A stretch of DNA of 64,000 nt, taken from Sacculina carcini. Taxonomy: Eukaryota > Arthropoda > Thecostraca > Sacculinidae. Location: positions 2,190,626 through 2,254,625 of the forward strand of contig OU696592.1 in NCBI GenBank assembly GCA_916048095.2, in the 5' to 3' direction. Below the pieces are notes generated by a model. It searched no databases. It was not told where the DNA came from and was given only the letters and a program-made list of their open reading frames with translations. Below are positions 55,376 to 64,000 of the stretch, one piece after another; position 1 is the first letter of the stretch; every line of letters starts with the position of its first letter. A program made the position numbers and the translations under genes.

Positions 55376-56142
55376 AGTGATATCGTTAACTCTAGTTCTG
55401 AGGTTAAATTCACTATATATGCTGATGATACCACTATTTTATTAAAGGATGTCAACAAGGACATACTGCATGAAAAGTTAACACTCGAGCTTCTTAATGT
55501 TAAGAAGTGTTTTGATTGCAACAAATTTAAAATTAACATAAAAATCAAGTCTTATAATGTTTCAAAATAGATCTAGAAAATGCTTTTTTCCACTGTATAT
55601 CTTAATGGTGAAGCGGTCACTCAGGCTCAGTCAACGAGGTTTCTTGGATTGATTGTTCATGAGAATATGAATTGGAAAACACATATATGATCTATGCATT
55701 GAGCTAAATGAAGTAATAGGTCTACTATATAGAGTACGTCATAATCTCACCACTGAAGCCAAAATAAGCATTTACTACACACTTTTCTATCCTCATCTCA
55801 TTTACTGCATTCCTATTTGGGCAATCACTTGGACATCTTTCATTAAAAAATTCAATATTGTACAGTATAAATTCTTCAATTGTATCTTCCACAAACATAG
55901 ATTCTCATCTACCTCAGATATATATAGTACCATGAATATCATAAATGTCACATCTATCCAAATACTTCACGCTAATAGTGATTTTTAGAAAAATCAAGAA
56001 TAACTCAATTTTCCAATCGGTGATTCATGTGTGTAATACTCGACATCGAAAAACTAGCCTAAAATTGCCAACATACAGAACACAACTTATTAAAAATAGT
56101 ATATTCAGTTTTGGTCTGGAGCTTTTCAATAGTTTGAAATAG
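55376..56142 (+). pseudogene. LINE RT relic
   Basis: SSSEVKFTIYADDTTILLKD carries the catalytic YADD. TRFLGLIVHENMNWKTHI and TEAKISIYYTLFYPHLIYC follow in other frames, then a C-terminal piece (TSLKLPTYRTQLIKNSIFSF). Multiple stops. A CR1/Jockey-like non-LTR RT. It begins immediately at the end of R copy 3. Confidence 0.7.
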
Positions 56143-56169
56143 TTAATAGTTATAAATAGTTAATTTCGT

Positions 56170-57680
56170 TGATTATAAATAGTTAATTTCAATAGTTGCA
56201 ACCCTCCTTCTGTCTCTGCTGAATGACATTTTCGCTTCTTTCTCTTCAGGTCAATCTGTTCTCTTCATCTCTCTTGACTTTTCTTCAGCATTCGACCTCT
56301 TCAATCACTCAATTCTTTGTGATGATCCAGGCCATATTGGCGTCTCCTCCTCGGCGCTATCTCTCATGTCCTCCTATCTCACTGATCGCTCCTATTCTGT
56401 GCGCTGCAATTCTGAACTTTCCTCACCTCGACCACTTGAATCCGGAATCCCACAGGGCTGCTTTCTCGGTCTTCTCCTTTTTAATCTGTACGTTTCCTCC
56501 CTCTGTCCTATTCTCCGTAGCTATCCCATCTCCTTTCACATATATGCGTTTGACATACAAATCAATTTTCCTTTTTCTTTGGCCAATACTAACCTGATTC
56601 CTAAACTTCTATCCCACATAGCCGAGTGGGCATCCTCTCGAAATATTCCACTGAACCCTGAGAATACTGTTTATCTTCTTTTCAATCCTCCCAAAATTAC
56701 TCCATGTTCAATAGATCTACCTCTTTCCTCACAAATTCGTAATCTAGGAGTCCAATTTGACCCCAGACTGTCATTCGCTCAACACATTTTCAAAATTTTA
56801 CGTTCCTGTCGTTTTGTTTTACGTCAATTGTACCCGATCCGCTCTCATCTTGATGAGGCATCCGCTCTACTCCTAGTTAATTCATATATTTTTTCGCATA
56901 TCGATAACTGCAATTCTATATTTTTTCACCTTCCTCTAAAATCCATCCGCTCTCTCCAGTCAATTATAAATCTTTCTTGCCGCTTTGTCCTTCGTCTTCC
57001 CCCCCAGTCATCCACATCCGCCCATATTCGTATACTTGGCTGGTTGCCTGCTCTGTCCAGGATCCACCATAAGCTTTCCTGAATTGTCTATAAGCTTGTC
57101 CATGCTTCTTCTCCACCTTCTTACCTGTATTCGCTTCTAACTCCCTCTGATCGTCCAATAGTTCGCCGTCCAGTGCCCCTCGTATGTTCTCCTGCTGACC
57201 ACGAGTCTAACTGGTCAGCCAAATCCTTCTACTTTTCTGCTCCCCGACTTTATAACTCATCACATTCTACAGAAAAAATCCTACTTTTCCTTTTCGACTT
57301 CCCTCCATATATACTTACTGTCTCTTCTGTCGCCGCCCATTTACCCATATAGAAATTGCTGATTTTTTTGGCTTATCTCTCACCCCAAAATTAAGTATTT
57401 TCTCTGTCAGCTACACTTCTCTGATCCCATTCTTATATTTTCTCTCGCCTCTGATCATGCGCTGTATATATTTTCTTAATTTTCCTGATTGTTGTATATA
57501 TTTCCTGCTCTTGATATTTTTGTGTTTTGTCACTTCAGCTCATATAATTTTGTATTTTTGAGCCCCTATCACTTTTTATACCTTATTTTGCTCTATTTTG
57601 TACATTTTCACGCCTTTGCAAATTAGTGCGCTATACCAAATACATGGTTTGTTGTTGTTGTTGTTGTTGTTTGCCTGTGC
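56170..57680 (+). pseudogene. L2-like LINE RT with 3' tail
   Basis: Frames carry SLDFSSAFDLFNHSILC, LMSSYLTDRSYSVRC, SGIPQGCFLGLLLFNLYVS, then YAFDIQ where the catalytic YADD is expected, IRNLGVQFDPRLSFAQHI and LGWLPALSRIHHKLS, and after a stop WSAKSFYFSAPRLYN. The lost YADD and stops make it inactive. The 3' end is cacgcctttgcaaattagtg with a (GTT)n tail at 57646-57670, shared with tails at 302-950 and 6358-6465. Confidence 0.75.
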
Positions 57681-57689
57681 GCCTAAAAT

Positions 57690-58116
57690 CTGATATGGAA
57701 GAGTGGTCATTATTTGTATTTAAAAAAACGAATTAAAAGATTTGTGGTTCTGTAGTTAGTGTTCTCTGTATGTGTTTGTACGTGCGTATGCCGGTGTGTG
57801 TGTGTGCGTGTGTGTGTGTGGGTGTATGTTAATGTGTGCCGCTTTGATAAAGCTGTTTGCGTGTGTCATGAGGCGAGGAGCAAGGTCATTGTGTGAGAAA
57901 GAGAATATGATTGTGTGCGCGGGGTGTAACCGGGCAGTCAGTGTGTAGAACTGGAGCTGTGTGGTGTTTGATGTTATGCGTGTTGTTCATGTGCTGTGTT
58001 CGGATTTCTGATGGTCGGCTTGACGTGGTGAGCGTATCATTTGTGGTACAGTTTTCTTTGTTTCATTTCTGCAATTGTTTTGTCGCTTAATACAAGCTAA
58101 CCGGCCCGGCCCTGTC
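57690..58116 (+). other. TG-rich leader before a gag-like fragment
   Basis: Includes a TG microsatellite (57797-57825). Could be LTR or leader of the element that supplied the following gag, but no second LTR copy is in the window. Confidence 0.3.
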
Positions 58117-58367
58117 ATGTCGAACAGTGTGAAAATCGGGGATATGATCAGGTGTTTTGACGGCACAGGTGATGTTTCACAATGGCTGACAAAAGTGAAA
58201 TTGGTAGCAGAACTGAAAGACATTGACAATTTGGGAAAAGTAATTCCTCTGTTTCTTGAGGATGCAGCATTTGCAATATATGCAGAAATGGATACCAGTG
58301 ACAAAAATGACGCGAGAGAAATTGAAGAAGCGTTATTTCAATTTGAAGAAGCGTTTGCAGTTCACAA
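58117..58367 (+). pseudogene. Ty3-like gag fragment
   Basis: MSNSVKIGDMIRCFDGTGDV, then SQWLTKVKLVAEL and PLFLEDAAFAIYAEMD align in order with the Gag at 13359-12529 (FDGTGDVAEWL, LRLTGGAFAVW). It ends at a (TA)n tract, after which the frame continues by chance into a Penelope-like element. Confidence 0.65.
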
Positions 58368-58373
58368 CATTTT

Positions 58374-58374
58374 C

Positions 58375-58412
<38 letters not shown>
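58374..58412. repeat. (TA)n tract at left edge of PLE-A
   Basis: About 19 TA units with one interruption. Confidence 0.95.
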
Positions 58413-58980
58413 GACATACACCAGCGAGCATGCACAAAACGGACAACTGCCATTCCTAGACGTCCTCATGCAGCTCGAAGGAAGAAAGATAAAAACGTGT
58501 GTGTACACAAAGCCGACGAATGAAGGGATGTGCCTCAATGCTGCAAGCGAGTGCCCGAACAAATACAAACGCTCCGCCATCAACGCCTACGTTCGTCGTG
58601 CAATCACCCACTGCTCAGACTGGGAGTCAGCACATCACGAGCTTGAGCGCTTGACACAGGTACTCATGAACAACGGCTACTCAAATGACGACGTGTCCAA
58701 AATCATTAAGGAAACGCTCAACAAACAATTCATTCGCGATGTGCCCGAAAATGAAGATGCACAAGCGATTAATATTTACTACAAAAACATCATGAGCTCT
58801 GCATATCGTGTGGATGAAAGAATCATGCGAGAAATTATCGCAAAAAACATTAAGGCCACCAGCGACACAAAAAGGTCACATTGGTAGTTTATTATCAGTC
58901 GCGAAAAACTGTCAATGTTGTTATGACAAACAGGCCCATGATGGAGAAGCCCAGCAAGCTGCAGCAGCACCATGTCGTAC
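58413..58980 (+). pseudogene. PLE-A RT C-terminal part
   Basis: GQLPFLDVLMQLEGRK, TKPTNEGMCLNAASECPNKY, KRSAINAYVRRAITHCSDW and LTQVLMNNGYS match the same region of PLE-B (KLPFLDILIQ, MNAKSECPEQYKRSVISSYI, LTNNGYTQKD). A frame change occurs near 58875, after which LVVYYQSRKTVNVV continues. The catalytic YIDD part is absent because of 5' truncation. Confidence 0.8.
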
Positions 58981-58987
58981 ACCAGCG

Positions 58988-59147
58988 CCCGGGAAAGTCC
59001 GGACCGCGGGCCGGTTCCGGCTCGCGAAAGCGGGCCGGATTTGAATAAAAGGGAGGGATTTTCAATAAATTGTGTTTTTTCCGCATTTCTGGCCACGAGT
59101 GTTCAAAAAATCTACATTTTGGCCCGCCGAATGAAAAGTTTCCCGGG
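58988..59147. mobile_element. 160-bp insertion with CCCGGGAAA inverted ends
   Basis: Starts CCCGGGAAAGTCC and ends AGTTTCCCGGG, interrupting PLE-A between RT and endonuclease. GC-rich first half, AT-rich second half. Looks like a tiny non-autonomous element; flanking duplication unclear. Confidence 0.5.
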
Positions 59148-59424
59148 CACTGTCGTATACCGATACACCTGTCCAAATGAGGAGTGTGGGCCTCATTCAT
59201 ACATCGGTATGACGACCACAACGCTGTCGCGACGGCTGACGTGCCACCTCAGCAATGGTGCAATCCAAAAGCACAACATCTCGGTGCACAAACAAAAGAT
59301 CAATAGGGAGCAGATAGTAGAAAGCACAGAAATCATTGACCAAGAACGTGACATACGGCGTCTGAAACTGCTTGAAGCAATTTTAGATCACCAACTTGAG
59401 ACCAGCCATGAACGTGCAAGTTGA
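59148..59424 (+). pseudogene. PLE-A GIY-YIG endonuclease domain
   Basis: VVYRYTCPNEECGPHSYIGM is the GIY...YIG core in PLE form, followed by TTTTLSRRLTCHLSNGAIQK and IVESTEIIDQERDIRRLKLL. Stop at 59422. In intact elements this domain is fused to the RT; here a frame change and the 160-bp insertion separate them. Confidence 0.8.
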
Positions 59425-59763
59425 AGAAAACGGCATTTTACCGACTCAGAGAGCCCCACGGTCTGAGCTGACTGGGTGTGCCCTTGCTGCAGCACAAGCG
59501 TGACGACGCCGATATATATGTATATGTATGTGTGTGTATGTATGTATATGTTTGTGTGTATATGCATGCATGTATATGTATGTGTGTGGATATACGTGTA
59601 TATATGTATATATATCTTTCATGTAATAATTGTATTGTGTTTTAATTGTTAGATTTCAACTGTTGTCGCATGAGAGGTACCCTGTATATTTAAGCACGTG
59701 TTTAACGATTTCATGTTTTGTATTGTATCTTAGCACTGTAATTTGAATTTCTGGTCAGTGTAA

Positions 59764-59803
59764 CTCCTGAAGATGGCTAATGTTAGCCGAAAGACGTCTC
59801 GAG
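59764..59803 (+). ncRNA. Hammerhead-ribozyme-like motif in PLE-A 3' region
   Basis: Core CUGAAGA (59767-59773, fits CUGANGA) and GAAA (59789-59792). Stem I CUC/GAG (59764-59766 with 59801-59803), stem II GGCUAA/UUAGCC, stem III AGA/UCU with a 2-base loop, predicted cleavage after C59800. Very short stem III is the known form of PLE hammerheads. All three stems are also formed, with different sequence, in the copy at 60272-60315. Confidence 0.65.
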
Positions 59804-59886
59804 GAATAAATACCACCAATGTCTACCAGTGTGTGAGAATGGAGATAGTTAACTCCGAAATATTACGCCAACAAAACATCGGTTAA

Positions 59887-60005
59887 TTGCTGAACAGACT
59901 TGACAAAAGAGACCAACAACTCGCAAGGAATATCGAAACAACGCGGAAAAAACTAGTCAACTGCGAATGCGCAATCGATTTTAATCTCGTTTGTTTGAGA
60001 GAGAA
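59887..60005 (+). pseudogene. PLE ORF N-terminal fragment (plus)
   Basis: LLNRLDKRDQQLARNIETTR, then KKLVNCECAIDFNLVCLREN, which resembles the N-terminal region of PLE proteins. It is followed by TA repeats. It lies about 85 bp after the hammerhead-like motif, as expected for a downstream tandem unit. Confidence 0.55.
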
Positions 60006-60054
60006 TATATATATATATATATTCCTTTTAATGCTACGTTTACGTTTTAATGCT

Positions 60055-60055
60055 A

Positions 60056-60121
<66 letters not shown>
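60055..60121. repeat. (TA)n tract between PLE-A and PLE-B
   Basis: About 33 TA units. A shorter TA run lies at 60006-60022. Confidence 0.95.
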
Positions 60122-60123
<2 letters not shown>

Positions 60124-60267
60124 TGGAAGTAGGCCATTTGTAATGCAGGCTCTGTTAAATTCTACAGCATTTTCTGTGTTGTTTCTTTTGTATGTACATT
60201 TCTCTATACGTCTCACCAGCTTCTTCTGGTTCTCAGAGAGCTTTCCCAGTAGTACCGAAAAACTCAT
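60122..60267 (-). pseudogene. PLE ORF N-terminal fragment (minus)
   Basis: MSFSVLLGKLSENQKKLVRR, IEKCTYKRNNTENAVEFNRA and CITNGLLPRY, then TA repeats. Parallel to 59887-60005 but on the minus strand and of a different subfamily. The ATG is only 5 bp past the hammerhead-like motif. Confidence 0.6.
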
Positions 60268-60271
60268 TTTT

Positions 60272-60315
60272 GCCCGAGGCACCTTTCGACATATATTAAT
60301 GTCATCTTCAGGGGC
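60272..60315 (-). ncRNA. Hammerhead-ribozyme-like motif in PLE-B 3' region
   Basis: On the minus strand: stem I GCCC (60315-60312) with GGGC (60275-60272), core CUGAAGA (60311-60305), stem II GACAU/AUGUC, GAAA (60287-60284), stem III AGG/CCU with UG loop, cleavage predicted after the C at 60276. The stems differ in sequence from those at 59764-59803 while pairing is kept. Confidence 0.65.
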
Positions 60316-60422
60316 ATATATATACACATAACAATCGTAAATAAATATACACTAAACTGAAAATCAAATTTGAATGAGACGTTAAATACTCTAGAAAATT
60401 CCAATATAAAAGTATATAAAAT

Positions 60423-62183
60423 TCATGCCGAGTGCACATTTGCACTGCCGTTTGATGTAGATAAATTCTGGCTAGGTGCAGGATGTTGTGATGCGCTTCT
60501 CTGTTGGTTGTTGATGTTGTTTTGCTGTCTAATAGATGGAAGAATTACGTCAGGCTGTTGTTGGACGTTTATAGTTGGTTTCCGCGTACAAATCAACACT
60601 GCCTCTATCATTTTGAGCTTTCTGATGTTATGCTCCTGGCAAATGACGGATGTATTGTCAGTGAGGATTGTTCTGTTGAGTTTGATCTTATGCTCTTGCG
60701 CGTAGTGCCGAAAAATAGCGCCGTCGTGCAAGTGAGCAGTGAGTCGCTTGTGCAAAGTTGTTGTTGTGTGGCCGATGTATTCAGAATTACGGAGACTGCA
60801 GTCTCCAGTTTGGCATTTATGTGAATACACGACGTTCACTTTTTGCGTCTCTTCGGTCCTTGGTAGGCAGCTATTCTTGACAATCGACTGGTATGTTTTT
60901 CGAGTTTTGTAGTAAATGACTAGTTTAATTTTTGTTTCTGGTTGACATGGAGTAACGTGTTTCCTAATGATTTTCTGAAGTGCAGTCTCGTCTTGTTTGT
61001 AATTTGAGCTCATAGTGTTTCTGTAATATAATTTGAGTGTATCTTGGTCTCTGTCTTGGTTGTTTTCATTCGTAATCATGAAGTCATGTAGTTTTTGTCT
61101 GATTACGTCATCGATGTCTTTTTGTGTGTAGCCATTATTAGTCAATAATTTGCCGACTCTATTGATTTCCGCGTCTGTATTAGTCCATGTTGAACAGTGA
61201 GTTAGCGCCCTCTTGATGTACGAGCTAATTACACTGCGTTTGTATTGCTCTGGGCATTCACTCTTTGCATTCATGCAAAAACCTAGATTTGTGGATTTCA
61301 CTTGCACCGATGTTATGAATGATGTTACGTCTCTTTGAATCAGTATGTCCAGAAATGGGAGTTTGTTGTTTGCTTCATTTTCGATGGTAAATTTTAAACA
61401 GGAGTTTTTTTCAAAGTAGTCCTTGATTGCATGCAAGTTCATTTCGTCTTCCATGTTTACAAAAATGTCATCTATATACCGTACATATATAGATGGTTTC
61501 ATGTCCGGATGGTTTTTAAAGCATTCTTCTTCTAGGTGACCCATGTAAAAATTTGCAAAAGTAACTCCAAGGGGTGAGCCCATAGCTACTCCGTCACATT
61601 GTACGTACATGTCACCGTCAGGTGAGAGGAACGGTGATTCTTTGGTACACGCACTTAATAACCTACGAAGATGATGCTCAGGAATGTCCAGTACTGCAGC
61701 ATGTTTATGATATATATAATCACAAATGATATTAATCGTCTCATCCACCGGAACATTCGTGAATAAGGATTCCACGTCAAGAGAACACATAAGGCGAGAT
61801 GGTGTTGCAGCTCTCAAAATGTCTATTAGCTCAGTTGATGATCTGAGACTGAATGCTGATGGAATATGCGGCGAAATCAAGCCATTCAATTGTTTCGCTA
61901 ATTTATACGTCAACGATGGTACTTGACTAATGATAGGACGTAATGGATAATCTGGCTTGTGTGTTTTGACATTTCCGTATATATATGCAAGTTTATGGTC
62001 TCCTTCTATAAGTGAAAGTTTCGTTGTGCTTCTACTATTGCACTTTCTTATGAGTTTGTTTAGTTCAGTTTTGAGAGAAGCAGTTGGATTTCTCGCGATT
62101 TTCCTGAATTTGCTGTTATCATTTAGTATTTGGCGCAGCTTGTTGTGATATTGCTCGCTTCCTAAAATGACATATGATGAAGA
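60423..62183 (-). CDS. PLE-B reverse transcriptase with GIY-YIG endonuclease (N-terminus missing)
   Basis: Uninterrupted frame of about 587 codons to the stop at 60423; no proper start, because the copy is joined head to head with PLE-C at 62183. RT blocks: YGNVKTHKPDYPLRPIIS, CSLDVESLFTNVPVDETI, GVAMGSPLGVTFANFYM, catalytic VRYIDDIFV, LPFLDILIQRD. The C-terminal endonuclease has VNVVYSHKCQTGDC and SEYIGHTTTTLHKRLTAHL, then EAVLI. A Gln/Asn-rich tail ends the protein. The element lacks its N-terminus but its catalytic domains are intact. Confidence 0.88.
   Translation of the reverse strand, partial: SSSYVILGSEQYHNKLRQILNDNSKFRKIARNPTASLKTELNKLIRKCNSRSTTKLSLIEGDHKLAYIYGNVKTHKPDYPLRPIISQVPSLTYKLAKQLNGLISPHIPSAFSLRSSTELIDILRAATPSRLMCSLDVESLFTNVPVDETINIICDYIYHKHAAVLDIPEHHLRRLLSACTKESPFLSPDGDMYVQCDGVAMGSPLGVTFANFYMGHLEEECFKNHPDMKPSIYVRYIDDIFVNMEDEMNLHAIKDYFEKNSCLKFTIENEANNKLPFLDILIQRDVTSFITSVQVKSTNLGFCMNAKSECPEQYKRSVISSYIKRALTHCSTWTNTDAEINRVGKLLTNNGYTQKDIDDVIRQKLHDFMITNENNQDRDQDTLKLYYRNTMSSNYKQDETALQKIIRKHVTPCQPETKIKLVIYYKTRKTYQSIVKNSCLPRTEETQKVNVVYSHKCQTGDCSLRNSEYIGHTTTTLHKRLTAHLHDGAIFRHYAQEHKIKLNRTILTDNTSVICQEHNIRKLKMIEAVLICTRKPTINVQQQPDVILPSIRQQNNINNQQRSASQHPAPSQNLSTSNGSANVHSA
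60897..62183. repeat. Left arm of large inverted repeat
   Basis: Reverse complement of 62714-64000 (positions sum to 124897), apparently identical. It continues beyond the window because the right arm is cut at 64000. Confidence 0.95.
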
Positions 62184-64000
62184 CTTGTTACCAAGAACAG
62201 CTGGTACAACATGAGTATGAACTCAAAAGACTACAAGATGAGTGGACAAGGACTGCGCCTGATAATGAGACCAAAGCTCTCATCAACAGAGCCATTGAAA
62301 GGTTATCACAAGACCATCTTTTCGCAGAGAGAAAACGGACGGGACATAAACTGTCAACACTATACGGTGGGTCAATTAAATTAGCAGATAAGGTTGATCA
62401 ATACGTCAATTTAAGTACCAAAGTATTGACAGAAACACAAAAAGAGTTGTTGAATCTTGGATTCAACTGCCACTACATGTCCAAAGAGAAACAATTTAAC
62501 AAACGCATTGAGCTTGAAATCCTGCTAGACGACATATACCATCATGAAAAAAGTGGCAAATTAGAAACATCACCAACATTACAGGCTGAGATTATAAGAG
62601 AGGCCCAAATCCGAAGAGGTCACGCCAGAACATCAATCTTCACTGCGAATTTACAACAAGCAGCAAAGGAGTTGAGAGACGATTCAAGCATTGTAATTAG
62701 GAAAGCCGATAAATCTTCATCATATGTCATTTTAGGAAGCGAGCAATATCACAACAAGCTGCGCCAAATACTAAATGATAACAGCAAATTCAGGAAAATC
62801 GCGAGAAATCCAACTGCTTCTCTCAAAACTGAACTAAACAAACTCATAAGAAAGTGCAATAGTAGAAGCACAACGAAACTTTCACTTATAGAAGGAGACC
62901 ATAAACTTGCATATATATACGGAAATGTCAAAACACACAAGCCAGATTATCCATTACGTCCTATCATTAGTCAAGTACCATCGTTGACGTATAAATTAGC
63001 GAAACAATTGAATGGCTTGATTTCGCCGCATATTCCATCAGCATTCAGTCTCAGATCATCAACTGAGCTAATAGACATTTTGAGAGCTGCAACACCATCT
63101 CGCCTTATGTGTTCTCTTGACGTGGAATCCTTATTCACGAATGTTCCGGTGGATGAGACGATTAATATCATTTGTGATTATATATATCATAAACATGCTG
63201 CAGTACTGGACATTCCTGAGCATCATCTTCGTAGGTTATTAAGTGCGTGTACCAAAGAATCACCGTTCCTCTCACCTGACGGTGACATGTACGTACAATG
63301 TGACGGAGTAGCTATGGGCTCACCCCTTGGAGTTACTTTTGCAAATTTTTACATGGGTCACCTAGAAGAAGAATGCTTTAAAAACCATCCGGACATGAAA
63401 CCATCTATATATGTACGGTATATAGATGACATTTTTGTAAACATGGAAGACGAAATGAACTTGCATGCAATCAAGGACTACTTTGAAAAAAACTCCTGTT
63501 TAAAATTTACCATCGAAAATGAAGCAAACAACAAACTCCCATTTCTGGACATACTGATTCAAAGAGACGTAACATCATTCATAACATCGGTGCAAGTGAA
63601 ATCCACAAATCTAGGTTTTTGCATGAATGCAAAGAGTGAATGCCCAGAGCAATACAAACGCAGTGTAATTAGCTCGTACATCAAGAGGGCGCTAACTCAC
63701 TGTTCAACATGGACTAATACAGACGCGGAAATCAATAGAGTCGGCAAATTATTGACTAATAATGGCTACACACAAAAAGACATCGATGACGTAATCAGAC
63801 AAAAACTACATGACTTCATGATTACGAATGAAAACAACCAAGACAGAGACCAAGATACACTCAAATTATATTACAGAAACACTATGAGCTCAAATTACAA
63901 ACAAGACGAGACTGCACTTCAGAAAATCATTAGGAAACACGTTACTCCATGTCAACCAGAAACAAAAATTAAACTAGTCATTTACTACAAAACTCGAAAA
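62174..64000 (+). CDS. PLE-C reverse transcriptase (runs off window)
   Basis: Open frame of 609 codons from an ATG at 62174 to the right edge, no stop. N-terminal part unique to this copy: LVQHEYELKRLQDEWTRTAP, STLYGGSIKLADKVDQY, LLNLGFNCHYMSKEKQFNKR and ELRDDSSIVIRKADKSSSYV. Then the RT shared with PLE-B, with YIDD at about residue 416. The true start may lie in sequence lost at the junction; an in-frame stop at 62168 precedes the ATG. The endonuclease should lie beyond the window. Confidence 0.85.
   Translation, partial: MMKTCYQEQLVQHEYELKRLQDEWTRTAPDNETKALINRAIERLSQDHLFAERKRTGHKLSTLYGGSIKLADKVDQYVNLSTKVLTETQKELLNLGFNCHYMSKEKQFNKRIELEILLDDIYHHEKSGKLETSPTLQAEIIREAQIRRGHARTSIFTANLQQAAKELRDDSSIVIRKADKSSSYVILGSEQYHNKLRQILNDNSKFRKIARNPTASLKTELNKLIRKCNSRSTTKLSLIEGDHKLAYIYGNVKTHKPDYPLRPIISQVPSLTYKLAKQLNGLISPHIPSAFSLRSSTELIDILRAATPSRLMCSLDVESLFTNVPVDETINIICDYIYHKHAAVLDIPEHHLRRLLSACTKESPFLSPDGDMYVQCDGVAMGSPLGVTFANFYMGHLEEECFKNHPDMKPSIYVRYIDDIFVNMEDEMNLHAIKDYFEKNSCLKFTIENEANNKLPFLDILIQRDVTSFITSVQVKSTNLGFCMNAKSECPEQYKRSVISSYIKRALTHCSTWTNTDAEINRVGKLLTNNGYTQKDIDDVIRQKLHDFMITNENNQDRDQDTLKLYYRNTMSSNYKQDETALQKIIRKHVTPCQPETKIKLVIYYKTRK
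62714..64000. repeat. Right arm of large inverted repeat
   Basis: Pairs with 60897-62183. The 530-bp spacer (62184-62713) is PLE-C coding sequence not present in PLE-B. Confidence 0.95.

Larger units (their letters stand above)
58413..60005 (+). mobile_element. Penelope-like element PLE-A, 5'-truncated
   Basis: RT C-terminus, GIY-YIG endonuclease, 3' region with a hammerhead-like hairpin, and then the start of a second ORF copy, cut at TA repeats. This order (ORF end, pLTR, ORF start) is the partial tandem layout known for Penelope-like elements. Both edges are TA-rich. Confidence 0.8.

Noticed and set aside
62749-62940. Small frames identical to 61957-62148
   Set aside because: They are antisense shadows of the PLE RT appearing twice because of the inverted repeat.

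Overview
This window comes from a metazoan nuclear genome, probably an invertebrate. The evidence is spliced exons with GT/AG borders, a tRNA-derived SINE, dense CA/TG microsatellites, and a mixed load of Ty3-like LTR elements, non-LTR LINEs, hAT-type MITEs and Penelope-like elements (PLEs). The species cannot be fixed from sequence alone. A CsRn1-type Gag knuckle, PLEs and tRNA SINEs would fit a flatworm, mollusc or arthropod. No rRNA gene, functional tRNA gene, CRISPR array or prokaryotic feature was seen.

Host gene: the minus strand between about 33.4 and 18.1 kb carries a split gene assembled here from splice sites and reading phase. It has a possible 5' UTR exon (33.3 kb), an ATG exon that completes a signal peptide with the next exon, then exons at 32.0, 30.4, 21.7, 21.0, 20.2 and 19.4 kb. 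These encode a secreted Cys-rich protein ending, as far as followed, in an EGF-like domain. All internal phases agree. Its introns hold a SINE, MITEs, minisatellites and a 4.9 kb repeat.

Left part (1-19 kb): SINE copies, L2-like and RNase H-bearing LINE relics, two arrays of one 14-bp minisatellite in opposite orientation, a hAT-like MITE, and a complete but mutated Ty3-like element (9046-13771) that split a PHD-type zinc-finger ORF and is flanked by GTCTT.

Middle (22-33 kb): a second hAT-like MITE, then copy 1 of an unclassified non-coding repeat family, called R here. R has recurrent cores reading cccgcccgtcgtgcgga and a terminal gggacagacag segment. Copy 1 contains a 176-bp tandem array and a near-perfect 296-bp-arm palindrome.

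Nested stack (33.7-52.9 kb): R copy 2 (minus strand) was invaded four times: by Ty3 element E1 (34033-38742, minus, one 1466-codon ORF, shortened 5' LTR), by Ty3 element E2 (39381-44197, plus, identical 157-bp LTRs, intact 1503-codon gag-pol ORF, probably recent), by a 5'-truncated LINE with a 37-bp target duplication (44344-46572), and by a decayed CsRn1-clade element (47502-52887). E1 and E2 are GC-rich against AT-rich surroundings and very compact: the gag start codon overlaps the LTR end and the primer-binding site.

Right end (52.9-64 kb): R copy 3, two LINE relics, a gag-like fragment, and a cluster of PLEs. Two PLEs meet tail to tail at a (TA)n tract and each carries a hammerhead-ribozyme-like hairpin. 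A long open PLE ORF runs off the right edge and forms an inverted repeat of at least 1287 bp per arm with its neighbour.
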